From NCBI GenBank assembly GCA_965659005.1, contig CBFHVG010000033.1:1-27961 (forward strand): a stretch of 27,961 nt of DNA, written 5' to 3'. The position numbers and the translations under genes were made by a program. Below the pieces are notes generated by a model. That model made no database searches. It was not told the DNA's origin and saw nothing but the letters and a program-made list of their open reading frames with translations. This stretch comes from CAYPTY01 sp965659005. Lineage in GTDB: Bacteria; Bacteroidota; Rhodothermia; Balneolales; Balneolaceae. Shown here piece after piece: positions 1-8,230 of the stretch (position 1 is the first letter of the stretch; each line of letters opens with the position of its first letter).

Positions 1-1
1 T

Positions 2-121
2 AAAGAACTAATGGTGGAGGCTGCTAATTGGGATAAAACAGGAGGAGAATATTTAGAACCAGCTTTTAATGGATTCCAATTAAATGAAAACAAAAAATTT
101 ATAAGAAAAATGTTTAAATAA
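2..121 (+). CDS. C-terminal fragment of an unidentified protein (cut by window edge)
   Basis: An open frame enters from the left edge and ends at a TAA at 119-121, giving 39 residues that finish in a basic tail (RKMFK). It contains a WDKTGGEY stretch and no motif I can tie to a family. The real start lies outside the window. It is likely the end of a real gene because the frame is open from the edge and base composition is normal, but the protein is not recognised. Confidence 0.4.
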   Translation, partial: KELMVEAANWDKTGGEYLEPAFNGFQLNENKKFIRKMFK

Positions 122-244
122 ATTTGGATATATGAAAAAAAATATCGGGGAATATTTAATACTTACATCAAATGAAAAATCGCTGGTTAATTGCCGCATC
201 TGCAGTCAACTTCAATAAGTTGAGAAGTACTCCCATTCCATAAA

Positions 245-370
245 ATGGGTGAGTATAAGTGGGAAGCCATGGAAATGGATTATGACTTATTCGATGTAGA
301 TGAACCTACAAGTGCAATGATTTCAGATACGAAATCATGCTTTGAAAAAGAAGGATTGATGACTTTTTAA
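245..370 (+). CDS. Possible 41-residue small ORF or gene remnant
   Basis: An ATG at 245 opens a frame to a TAA at 368-370, directly ahead of a terminator hairpin. The peptide is acidic in its first half (WEAMEMDYDLF) and contains one Cys. It has no signal peptide or recognisable domain. It reads more like the C-terminal end of a larger lost protein than a designed small protein, because an in-frame TGA lies 24 bases upstream and the ATG falls inside an inverted repeat. Its position before a terminator is the only support for expression. Confidence 0.2.
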   Translation: MGEYKWEAMEMDYDLFDVDEPTSAMISDTKSCFEKEGLMTF

Positions 371-390
371 ATGCATCTTGTTCTCATTAA

Positions 391-425
391 AGAGCCTTCA
401 TTCATGCGAATGAGAGCTTTTTTTA
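391..425 (+). terminator. Rho-independent terminator
   Basis: An imperfect stem pairs 391-403 with 408-420 around an ATGC loop. The apical CATTC/GAATG pairs are perfect and the lower stem has one mismatch and some G-T pairs. A run of T residues follows (418-424). It would end transcription of whatever lies upstream and insulates the gene at 572. Confidence 0.65.
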
Positions 426-571
426 TCCATGAAACAAGTAGATTCAACTATAAATTTTATTTAGATCAGTTATAAATAGTCTTGTTATTTGGAATGAGTC
501 TAATTAAATTTGGGTTCTATAATCGACAAAATCTGTTCAACTAAATTCAATTATCAGAACTGATCATTCGT

Positions 572-2239
572 ATGAAATACTACATCAAGATTGCTGCATT
601 ACTTTCCTTTTTTATTCTCTCATTTAATTTAAGTTCTGCCCAAGATCAGAAAACCGGATTCCTGCTTATAGCCCCTGATAGAGGCTTCATGGGTAATCAG
701 GAAGTGAGAGATCTTTTTACTGAGTTTAATACAGATTATAAAAGCTCGCTGGTATTTATCACTGAAAAAGACACAGATCGATTTCTAATTGAAGGAATTA
801 ATAAGCTTCAAAATCAAAGTATTGAGCATATTGTAGTGTTACCTATGTTCATTTCAGATGATCAGAAACTGTATAAGCATGCTAAAGAAAGACTAGGCTC
901 TTTAAAATCAGGTTTTGCAACCATTGAGTATTCTGATACCATGCATGAAAGCTATCTGATAGCTGAAATCCTCTTAGATCGTATTCAAGAGGTTAGTAAG
1001 GTGCAGCATAATGAATCGCTGATCCTAGTTGCCAGTGATACGGAAGCTGCAGCAATTGAAAGCGTAGAAGCAGACCTCAATAACCTACTCAGTCTTATTG
1101 AAGGCAGAACCCATTTCAAATCTCAACAGGTAATTGCCTTGAAAGAACGAAATGGAAGGGGTCAAGATGTACAAAACAGACTGGAAAATGTTCTGAATAA
1201 TGTAGCAGAAGAAGGTCTCAATCCCGTTGTTGTGATAGCTGATATGAGTCAAAAGCTGGATGGCATGATGGCTTTTAATTCTGCACTTAAACCTTTGATG
1301 AAAAAGTATAATGCAGCTTATAATGCCAATGACTTCACACCTCATCATCTGGTTGAACTTTGGTTAAGGAAAAAAGCTAATGAATACACCCAAATTACCT
1401 CAGAGAACTTAGGCGTAGTGTTTATGCCCCATGGAGCTGATTACAACTGGAACAGAACCATGATGGACGCCATTGCAGATTTACATGATAAATACATGAT
1501 CGATTATGCATTCAGTATGGGCGATGCTGAACTAACAAGAAGAGCAGTAGAAAGATTGGAGAAAAGAGGAGCCAAAGCTATTACTGTTCTTAGAATTTTT
1601 TCACTCGAAGACAGCTTCAAATCCGGTATTGAATATGCCATTGGCTTAAAAGATAATATGGGTCATCACGGTATGATGCATGGTATGGGAATGCCAGGCA
1701 GAGTTCTAAGCAGTAGCCGTTTTTATACTACCGGAGGTTTGGAAGATTCACCATACTTTGCAGAAGCTCTTCTTGACCGCGCCATTCATCTGAGTGATAA
1801 TCCTGAAGATGAAACAGTTATACTGGTTGGGCATGGTACCAGAACAGAAAAAGGAAACCAGCGCTGGTTAAGTAATCTGGAAAGTATTTCTAATCAAATG
1901 GAGAGTTTAGCTAAATCCAAAGGGTTGAATTTTAAAGACTTCAAATTTGAGAACTGGAGAGAAGATTGGCCAGACCTTCGAGAAGAACGCATTCAAAATG
2001 TGAGAGACATGGTGACAGAAGCTTCAGAGAAGAATGGTACAGCAATTGTAATACCAGCCAGAACTACAAAAGGCGGACATGCTCAAAAATGGCTTGCAGG
2101 ACTCGATTTCAAGCATGATGGAGAAGGTTTTGCTCCGCATCCATTATTCACAGCCTGGGTAGAATCTTTGATTCAGGAATCACTGGATCACTTTAACGCT
2201 GATATAAGTTCAAGAGAACTAAGTAATCTGAAAGACTAG
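572..2239 (+). CDS. Exported protein with four CbiX/SirB chelatase-like segments
   Basis: This 555-residue protein has a signal peptide (residues 1-23, hydrophobic core then SSAQ), so it acts outside the cytoplasm, unlike classical sirohydrochlorin chelatases. Four chelatase-like segments can be read in order: about 28-140, 145-270, 278-400 and 410-540. The third carries an MPHGA motif (His287) and the fourth a VGHGT motif (His421), where chelatases place the first metal/catalytic His. The first two have lost it (IAPD, VASD). A short Met/His-rich loop at 364-376 (GHHGMMHGMGMPG) could bind copper or another soft metal. Single CbiX proteins are about 120-140 residues and CbiK/CbiX-long types about 260-320, so this is a multiplied version. 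A tetrapyrrole chelatase role is unproven; metal binding or trafficking is equally possible. Confidence 0.7.
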   Translation: MKYYIKIAALLSFFILSFNLSSAQDQKTGFLLIAPDRGFMGNQEVRDLFTEFNTDYKSSLVFITEKDTDRFLIEGINKLQNQSIEHIVVLPMFISDDQKLYKHAKERLGSLKSGFATIEYSDTMHESYLIAEILLDRIQEVSKVQHNESLILVASDTEAAAIESVEADLNNLLSLIEGRTHFKSQQVIALKERNGRGQDVQNRLENVLNNVAEEGLNPVVVIADMSQKLDGMMAFNSALKPLMKKYNAAYNANDFTPHHLVELWLRKKANEYTQITSENLGVVFMPHGADYNWNRTMMDAIADLHDKYMIDYAFSMGDAELTRRAVERLEKRGAKAITVLRIFSLEDSFKSGIEYAIGLKDNMGHHGMMHGMGMPGRVLSSSRFYTTGGLEDSPYFAEALLDRAIHLSDNPEDETVILVGHGTRTEKGNQRWLSNLESISNQMESLAKSKGLNFKDFKFENWREDWPDLREERIQNVRDMVTEASEKNGTAIVIPARTTKGGHAQKWLAGLDFKHDGEGFAPHPLFTAWVESLIQESLDHFNADISSRELSNLKD

Positions 2240-2248
2240 TTTCTTTAA

Positions 2249-2386
2249 GGCCATAGAAGCCTGAGAATTGGAGCGGGTGAAACTGCCGATTTTATATTCG
2301 AACCAAAAGAACCTGGTACTTATGTGTTAAGTATTGGTCCACGCAGATCGGGTCGCAGATCTGAACAGGTTTGGGTAGTTGAGTAA
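2249..2386 (+). pseudogene. Orphan C-terminal tail of a cupredoxin/multicopper-oxidase-type domain
   Basis: A 45-residue frame without a start codon follows the chelatase-like gene by nine bases. It opens after a TAA at 2246-2248 and ends at the TAA at 2384-2386. It reads like the last strands of a cupredoxin fold: an IGAGETADFIFEP stretch, then EPGTYVLSIG, ending QVWVVE. The pattern (G-E-T-x-D-F-x-F-x-P ... P-G-T-Y-x-L) is typical of multicopper oxidase and cupredoxin domains. The rest of the gene is absent, so I call it a remnant; a read-through or recoding product of the gene upstream is a less likely alternative. Confidence 0.5.
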
Positions 2387-2400
2387 AATGAATCAGGAAA

Positions 2401-3351
2401 CTAAAAAAGACTTGAAATGATCAAAGCAGCTAAAAGTGCTGTCTGTTCATTTTGATCATATTTTGGATTCATTTCAGCTATATCGAAGCTTATTAACTTT
2501 CCTGAATCATTAATTAATGACAGGGCATCCAGTAAAGCTTCAGGATTCCATCCTAAAGGGCTTGGTGCACTAACACCAGAAACAAGTTCTGAGCTGAAAC
2601 AATCCAGATCAACACTTAGGTAACAATAATCGACCTTTGAAAGGTATTTTTCCAGTTGATTTCTAAGTCTGGAGTTGAGCTTGTAATTATCCGGGTAGCA
2701 CTCTGAATGCATGGAATATTGGATATTACTATGCTTATCGGCATAATCGAACAAGTTCTTGGTATTAAAGTTCTGCTGAATACCTAAGACCCAATAATTC
2801 ACAGTCTCTGATTCTTCCAAAATCTGTCTGAATGGTGTGCCAGAATTTGGTCTCTCTTGAATTGGTCTTAAATCGAAGTGGGTGTCAAAATTTATGATTC
2901 CAAGAATAGCATCGGGATCATATATACTCAGATATTGATGAATACCAAGATAATGACCGTAAGCAATATCATGTCCACCACCTAAACCAATAGGTCTGAT
3001 CTTCTTTTCAAGCATCTTAAAGATAGTATTTCCAAATACCTCTTGACATGATTCCATTTCGCCATCAGTACATAAAACATTCCCGAAATCGAGTAATTCA
3101 GGATTTTTCATATTAGGAATCGCCAGTCTGCTGAGCTTTTTCCTAATGTAATCTGGGCCATCAATTGCGCCAACTCTTCCCATATTCCTGCGCACGCCTT
3201 CATCACATGAATATCCCAAAAGACCATAGGCTGAAGTGTAGCTATCATCTAAATCATTAATATCTTCTCGCTTAACAAGCTGATATAAGTATTCAATTTC
3301 ATCGGTCTGCCTGCCATTCCAAATTTCTGAGTCTGAAGCCTTTACTCTCAT
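2401..3351 (-). CDS. hutG: Formimidoylglutamase (arginase/agmatinase family)
   Basis: It hydrolyses N-formimidoyl-L-glutamate to L-glutamate and formamide, the last step of this histidine pathway, in the cytosol. The 316-residue protein has the ureohydrolase binuclear manganese signature: GGGHD with His127, the FDTHFD motif with Asp156, His158 and Asp160, and SVDLDCF with Asp248 and Asp250; a downstream SFDIAEMNP fits the family. Its ATG overlaps the hutI stop codon by four bases (ATGA), so it is translationally coupled and is the last gene of the operon. Context makes formimidoylglutamase much more likely than arginase or agmatinase. No clear terminator follows before the convergent remnant at 2386. 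Confidence 0.92.
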   Translation of the reverse strand: MRVKASDSEIWNGRQTDEIEYLYQLVKREDINDLDDSYTSAYGLLGYSCDEGVRRNMGRVGAIDGPDYIRKKLSRLAIPNMKNPELLDFGNVLCTDGEMESCQEVFGNTIFKMLEKKIRPIGLGGGHDIAYGHYLGIHQYLSIYDPDAILGIINFDTHFDLRPIQERPNSGTPFRQILEESETVNYWVLGIQQNFNTKNLFDYADKHSNIQYSMHSECYPDNYKLNSRLRNQLEKYLSKVDYCYLSVDLDCFSSELVSGVSAPSPLGWNPEALLDALSLINDSGKLISFDIAEMNPKYDQNEQTALLAALIISSLF

Positions 3352-4583
3352 ATTTTCTCACCGTTGATAAATACAGAATCGATCATATTTGAACCGAAAG
3401 CGTAGGGGAGATAGTCTAGAGTCGACATCTCTGTAGTTAATATCAGGTTGGCTCTAAGACCTTTTTGAATGGAACCCACTTGATCATGAACATCCATTCC
3501 ATAGGCAGCATTTATGGTAGCTGCATTGATTGACTCTTCAGGGGTCATGTTCATTTTAATACATGCAGCTGAAACAACCTGGTTCATATTTCCTGATGGT
3601 GACGAGCCGGGATTAAAGTCTGTGGCTAAAGCTAAGGCTAATCCGGAGTCTATAATCTTTCTGGCTGGTGTGTATGGAATACCAAGGAAATACGAACAGT
3701 TTGGTAAACCAACTGAAATGGTTTCTGAATTCTTTAAGACTTCAAGATCATCATCTGTTAGCACTTCAAGATGATCCACACTTAAAGCTTCATGATCGCA
3801 TGCGGCTTTAATTCCTCCCAGTGATGAAAACTGATTTACATGTACTTTAGCTTTAAGTCCATACTCCTGACCAGCTTTAATAATCCTGATCAACTCCTCG
3901 ACAGTGAAGTAACCTTCTTCACAGAATACATCAATAAAATCAGCCAGCTTCTGAGCGTTAATGGCAGGAAGTAACTCACTTATTAATAAATCTATGTAGG
4001 ATTCACGATCAGTTTTATATTTGTTGGGAATAGCGTGAGCTCCTAAAAAAGTACTTTTTATGACAGCAGGGTAGCTTTCTTTGAGTTTTTTAATAACCCG
4101 AAGCATTTTCATTTCACCTTCGAAACTAAGACCATAACCGGATTTAATTTCAATAGCCCCAGTGCCTAATTTCATGACTTCTTCAAGACGATGAGCACTT
4201 TGTTCAAAAAGTTCTTCTTCAGAAGTTTCATTCAGTTTAAGAGCTGAGTTAAGAATGCCGCCACCTTTATTGGCTATCTCCTGGTAGCTAAGTCCTTTAA
4301 TTCTATCAACAAACTCAGATTCTCTTGAACCGGAATACACAATGTGAGTGTGTGAGTCGACCCATGCAGGTAAAAGCATCTTACCCTCAGCATCAATAAC
4401 TTCAAAACCGGATAGATCAGGACATGAGCTCATTTCACCAAAGCCACTGATTCTACCATCATCAACAATAAGAAAAGCATTTTTAAGTGTGGGCAGGATT
4501 GACATATCCTTGCCTTTAATAGGAGCCTCTTGGCTATTCCTAACCTGTATGAGCTCTTTTATGTTAATGAATATGGATTTCAT
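3348..4583 (-). CDS. hutI: Imidazolonepropionase
   Basis: This cytosolic amidohydrolase opens 4-imidazolone-5-propionate to N-formimidoyl-L-glutamate, step three of histidine breakdown. The 411-residue length is normal for HutI. Visible metal-site residues include the HxH pair in DSHTHIVYSG (His78, His80), a later KVHVNQ histidine, SVDHLEVL and the ATDFNPGSSPSGNM segment typical of the family. Its ATG shares one base with the hutU stop (TGATG) and its stop overlaps the hutG start, so the three reading frames are tightly coupled. Confidence 0.95.
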   Translation of the reverse strand: MKSIFINIKELIQVRNSQEAPIKGKDMSILPTLKNAFLIVDDGRISGFGEMSSCPDLSGFEVIDAEGKMLLPAWVDSHTHIVYSGSRESEFVDRIKGLSYQEIANKGGGILNSALKLNETSEEELFEQSAHRLEEVMKLGTGAIEIKSGYGLSFEGEMKMLRVIKKLKESYPAVIKSTFLGAHAIPNKYKTDRESYIDLLISELLPAINAQKLADFIDVFCEEGYFTVEELIRIIKAGQEYGLKAKVHVNQFSSLGGIKAACDHEALSVDHLEVLTDDDLEVLKNSETISVGLPNCSYFLGIPYTPARKIIDSGLALALATDFNPGSSPSGNMNQVVSAACIKMNMTPEESINAATINAAYGMDVHDQVGSIQKGLRANLILTTEMSTLDYLPYAFGSNMIDSVFINGEKI

Positions 4584-6580
4584 CAGAATAAGTCCTCCAG
4601 AATAGAATCATCAACAATGTTTGGAAGTGTCACTTTGAGTTTTGGACTTCTATTGAGCTCCCTTTCCATTGCAAATCTGGCTTCCTCATTTCTTGCCCAG
4701 CTTCTTCTTGCAATACCATTGTTCACATCGAAGAAGAGCATATTTTGAAGCCTTTTATCAGCAGATTCAGAACCATCCAGTAGCATACCAAATCCACCAT
4801 TAATGACTTCACCCCAACCAACACCACCGCCATTATGGATGGATACCCATGTTGCACCTCTGAAACTGTCTCCAATTACATTATGGATAGCCATATCAGC
4901 CGTAAAACGACTTCCGTCGTAAATATTTGAGGTTTCCCTAAAAGGAGAGTCCGTTCCACTCACATCATGATGATCTCTACCCAAAACTACTGGTCCGATT
5001 TCACCATCTCTTATGGCTTTGTTAAAAGCCAGTGCTATTTTAATTCTGCCTTCAGCATCGGCGTATAATATCCTTGCCTGAGAACCCACCACTAGTTGAT
5101 TTGCCTCAGCTTGTTTTATCCAGGTGATATTATCCTGCATCTGCTGACTAATCTCATCAGGTGATTCATCCACTAAACCTTCCAGAATCTCAGCTGCTAT
5201 TTGATCTGTTTTTCTCAAATCAATGTCAGATCCTGAGGTGCAAACCCAGCGAAATGGGCCAAAGCCGAAATCAAAACACATAGGTCCTAGGATGTCCTGT
5301 ACATAGGAGGGGTATCGAAAATCTATGCCGTCTTCAGCCATAATGTTAGCACCAGCTCGGGATGCTTCAAGCAGAAAAGCATTACCATAATCGAAGAAGT
5401 AGGTTCCTTTTTTACTATGCTCATTGATGAGTTCTGCTTGTATGCGAAGAGATTCCTGTACTTTGAGTTTAAAAGCTTCCGGATCCTTATTCATCATTTT
5501 ATTTGATTCCTCAAAAGACAATCCAACAGGATAGTATCCACCAGCCCAGGGATTATGAAGGGATGTCTGATCAGAACCTAGCGTGACAAAAATTTCTCTT
5601 TCAAGAAAGGCTCTCCATATATCAACGACATTTCCTATATAGGCAATCGAAACTACTTCTTTGTTTTCCTGTGCTAATTGAACTCGATCTGATAATACTT
5701 CCAGATCATCAACAATCTCATCAACCCAGCCTTGTTCATGTCTTTTTTTAGCAGCTAAAGGATTAACTTCGGCACAAACTGTTATGCAACCTGCGATATT
5801 ACCAGCCTTAGGCTGAGCACCACTCATGCCTCCAAGTCCGGATGTTAGAAAAAGTTTACCGGCAGGACTTTCACCTTTCATTAGCTTCTTTCTAAAGGCA
5901 TTCATGACAGTAATGGTGGTGCCATGCACAATTCCCTGTGGACCAATGTACATAAAAGAACCGGCCGTCATTTGACCATATTGGGATACTCCTAGGGCAT
6001 TAAATTTTTCCCAATGATCTGGCTGTGAGTAATTTGGAATCACCATTCCATTAGTTACAACCACTCTGGGGGCTTCATTGGATGATGGGAAAATACCCAT
6101 CGGATGACCGGAATAGAGGTGGAGTGTTTGATCGTCCTCAATTTCAGATAAATACTTCATGGTGAGTCTGTACTGTGCCCAGTTTTGAAATACAGCACCA
6201 TTTCCACCATAGGTTATCAACTCTTCAGGATGTTGTGCAACTCTGTGATCCAGATTATTTTGAATCATGAGCATTATTGCTGCTGCCTGCATTGATCTTG
6301 CCGGGTAATCCTCGATTGGTCGGGCATATATTGGATGGACTGGTTTGAATCTATACATATAGATTCTCCCATAGACTTCAAGTTCTTCTGCAAATTCTAA
6401 GGCCAGTTCCTGATGCCAGTTTTCTGGGAAGTATCTTAAGGCATTTCTGATGGCAAGTTTCTTCTCATCAACAGATAAAATTTCTTTTCTCTTGGGTGCG
6501 TGATTGATATCTGAATTCCATACAGCTTTTGCTGGTAAGGTATCGGGAATCCCAAGTAATATTTCTTCTTGAAAGGTCAT
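4583..6580 (-). CDS. hutU: Urocanate hydratase (long form)
   Basis: It converts urocanate to 4-imidazolone-5-propionate using tightly bound NAD+ as an electrophile. Family motifs are clear: YGGNGAVFQNW (about 124-134), the YSGHPMG segment (about 156-162) and the Gly-rich NAD site GLGGMSGAQPKAG (248-260); the C-terminal GGGVGWGE and GMLLDGS blocks are also present. At 665 residues it is roughly 100 longer than the well-known Bacillus and Pseudomonas enzymes (about 550); from memory, Bacteroidota carry a long form of similar size, so this is probably a lineage trait rather than a fusion. An AGGA sequence precedes the ATG, nine bases downstream of the hutH stop. Confidence 0.95.
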   Translation of the reverse strand: MTFQEEILLGIPDTLPAKAVWNSDINHAPKRKEILSVDEKKLAIRNALRYFPENWHQELALEFAEELEVYGRIYMYRFKPVHPIYARPIEDYPARSMQAAAIMLMIQNNLDHRVAQHPEELITYGGNGAVFQNWAQYRLTMKYLSEIEDDQTLHLYSGHPMGIFPSSNEAPRVVVTNGMVIPNYSQPDHWEKFNALGVSQYGQMTAGSFMYIGPQGIVHGTTITVMNAFRKKLMKGESPAGKLFLTSGLGGMSGAQPKAGNIAGCITVCAEVNPLAAKKRHEQGWVDEIVDDLEVLSDRVQLAQENKEVVSIAYIGNVVDIWRAFLEREIFVTLGSDQTSLHNPWAGGYYPVGLSFEESNKMMNKDPEAFKLKVQESLRIQAELINEHSKKGTYFFDYGNAFLLEASRAGANIMAEDGIDFRYPSYVQDILGPMCFDFGFGPFRWVCTSGSDIDLRKTDQIAAEILEGLVDESPDEISQQMQDNITWIKQAEANQLVVGSQARILYADAEGRIKIALAFNKAIRDGEIGPVVLGRDHHDVSGTDSPFRETSNIYDGSRFTADMAIHNVIGDSFRGATWVSIHNGGGVGWGEVINGGFGMLLDGSESADKRLQNMLFFDVNNGIARRSWARNEEARFAMERELNRSPKLKVTLPNIVDDSILEDLF

Positions 6581-6589
6581 CGAATGATC

Positions 6590-8080
6590 CTATTTAACTA
6601 TAAAGCTTCGTTGGTGCACCATTTCTATTAATGCGTCTATATCAGTTTTAAGCAATCTATCATCCTCCAGTATTGCAACTCTTTCTCTAATTTTAGAACA
6701 AGTACGTTCAATCAGTTTAGAGAAGGTAAGTGGCCGTCTGAATTCCAGTGCCTGAGCACCAAATAGAATTTCAATCGCAAGAATTTTTTCCAGATTCTTC
6801 AAAATCAGATTGAATTTACGCCCGGAAATACTGCCCATTGAAACATGATCTTCCTGTCCCATTGAGGTAGGAATACTGTCTGCTGAGGATGGGAAGCATA
6901 GTGATTTATTCTCCGTCACCAGGGCAGCAGTAGTGTATTGAGGAATCATAAATCCTGAATTCAAACCGCCGCTTTTCGTAAGCAATCGAGGTAAACCGAA
7001 TTTCCCTTCCAGTAACAGGTAGCACCTGCGATCTGATATATTTCCAAGTTCTGAAGCCGCTATTGATGCATAATCCAAAGCCATAGCCAACGGCTGTCCA
7101 TGAAAATTTCCCCCCGAAATGGATGTTTCGTCATCCAGAATTATTGGATTATCCGTTACTGAGTTCATTTCAATTTCAGTGAGCGAGTTCAAATGTTCCC
7201 ATGCATTTCTTGAAGCACCATGAACTTGTGGGATACAACGAATTGAGTAGGGATCCTGAACTCGTTGACAATCAGCATGATCCGCCAGATTCTCTGAGTC
7301 CTGGAGTAATTCTCTCATTCTGCCTGCTACTTTTATAGAACCATCAAAAGGTCTTAATTGATGCAACTCATCTCTGAAAGGTGCAGCACTTCCCTGTAAT
7401 CCTTCTAAACTCATTGCGCCGGAAATATCAGCTAGATCAAGTAGGTAATCCATCACATATAAACCATGTATGGAGTGAGCCAGTATGAATTGAGTTCCGT
7501 TTATGAGTGCCAATCCTTCTTTAGCCTGTAGTTCAATGGCTTTAAGATTGTGATCTTTCAATACTTCCATTGCAGGAACGGATTCCCCATTAATGATGAA
7601 AGAACCTTCACCTATTAAGGGAAGAAAAAGATGAGCAAGAGGAGCAAGGTCTCCTGAAGCTCCAACAGATCCCTGATCAGGTACCAGTGGGATCAGGTCA
7701 TGCTCAATGAAATAAATTATTCGTTCAATTACCTCTAACCTAATACCGGAGTAGCCCATACATAGAGCATGCACCTTAGTAATCATCATCAGTTTAACCA
7801 GCATTGGAGAAATTGCGTCACCAACCCCAACTGCATGCGAGAGCAATAAGTTTTTCTGAAGTGTAGTGGTGTCCTCAGGAGATATCCTTGTATCACAAAG
7901 GGGCCCAAAACCTGTGTTTACACCATATACTGCTTTTGAGGATGTAAGCATAGCATCAATCGAGGCTCTGCTTTTATTGACTTTTTCAGTCACCTCAGAG
8001 TTGATCTTGGCCTTTAATTCCCCCTTGGCCAGATCTATTGCCAATTCGACCGTTAATCGGTCTTTTCCAAAATGAAACAT
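6590..8080 (-). CDS. hutH: Histidine ammonia-lyase
   Basis: It deaminates L-histidine to trans-urocanate and ammonia, the entry step of the pathway. The 496-residue protein carries the autocatalytic MIO cofactor triad Ala141-Ser142-Gly143 in GSVGASGDLAPLAH, the catalytic Tyr in VYGVNTGFG (Tyr52) and the SMGQEDHVSMG segment typical of the family. Histidine rather than phenylalanine or tyrosine as substrate is inferred from the hut neighbours. It is the first gene of hutHUIG, and its promoter must lie in the roughly 150-base divergent spacer ending at 8230. No hut regulator or permease gene is in the window. Confidence 0.95.
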   Translation of the reverse strand: MFHFGKDRLTVELAIDLAKGELKAKINSEVTEKVNKSRASIDAMLTSSKAVYGVNTGFGPLCDTRISPEDTTTLQKNLLLSHAVGVGDAISPMLVKLMMITKVHALCMGYSGIRLEVIERIIYFIEHDLIPLVPDQGSVGASGDLAPLAHLFLPLIGEGSFIINGESVPAMEVLKDHNLKAIELQAKEGLALINGTQFILAHSIHGLYVMDYLLDLADISGAMSLEGLQGSAAPFRDELHQLRPFDGSIKVAGRMRELLQDSENLADHADCQRVQDPYSIRCIPQVHGASRNAWEHLNSLTEIEMNSVTDNPIILDDETSISGGNFHGQPLAMALDYASIAASELGNISDRRCYLLLEGKFGLPRLLTKSGGLNSGFMIPQYTTAALVTENKSLCFPSSADSIPTSMGQEDHVSMGSISGRKFNLILKNLEKILAIEILFGAQALEFRRPLTFSKLIERTCSKIRERVAILEDDRLLKTDIDALIEMVHQRSFIVK

Positions 8081-8165
8081 AAAGTGAACTTATAAATTTA
8101 CTGAAGGTAGGATTCTGACCAAATAAATACGAATAAATGAATTATGTCAATTGTTTTAAGGAATG

Positions 8166-8194
8166 TTACACTTTTGGGAATGATTAAGGTGTAA
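8166..8194. promoter_or_regulatory. Inverted repeat TTACAC-N17-GTGTAA in divergent spacer
   Basis: Two six-base arms form a perfect inverted repeat, TTACAC (8166-8171) and GTGTAA (8189-8194), 17 bases apart. It lies in the spacer between hutH and the divergent copper-type genes, about 85 bases upstream of the hutH start. The geometry would suit a dimeric repressor or activator, but arms this short can occur by chance in AT-rich DNA, and which promoter it would control is unknown. Confidence 0.25.
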
Positions 8195-8202
8195 AAATCG
8201 GT

Positions 8203-8220
8203 ATATTATAATTGTAATAT
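8203..8220. promoter_or_regulatory. AT-rich palindrome just upstream of copper-type operon
   Basis: ATATTA (8203-8208) and TAATAT (8215-8220) form a perfect inverted repeat with a six-base spacer, ending ten bases before the TTG start at 8231. A TATAAT string (8207-8212) lies inside it and could be a -10 element, but no convincing -35 or -33 partner is visible. If real, a regulator bound here would block transcription of the rightward genes. Confidence 0.25.
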
Positions 8221-8230
8221 TCATGTCTAA

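Larger units (their letters stand above)
122..571. other. Gene-poor intergenic stretch
   Basis: About 450 bases separate the partial gene from the chelatase-like gene. They hold an imperfect inverted repeat (ACTCCCATT ... AATGGGTGAGT, about 229-255), a possible 41-codon frame (245-370) and an intrinsic terminator (391-425). The AT-rich part after the terminator (426-571) presumably holds the promoter of the gene at 572, but I found no clear TAnnTTTG box or sigma-70-like pair. Confidence 0.5.

Noticed and set aside
572..2239. Assignment as sirohydrochlorin cobaltochelatase of B12 synthesis
   Set aside because: Signal peptide, fourfold architecture and lack of cobalamin or siroheme genes beside it argue against a standard biosynthetic chelatase.
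2342..2366. Direct repeat CGCAGATC-GGGT-CGCAGATC
   Set aside because: It encodes part of an Arg/Ser/Gly stretch in the cupredoxin remnant and is too short to be an attachment site or mobile-element trace.
3514..3774. Plus-strand frame antisense to hutI (and similar frames at 4348 and 4530)
   Set aside because: hutI and hutU motifs run without interruption on the other strand; these frames are by-products.
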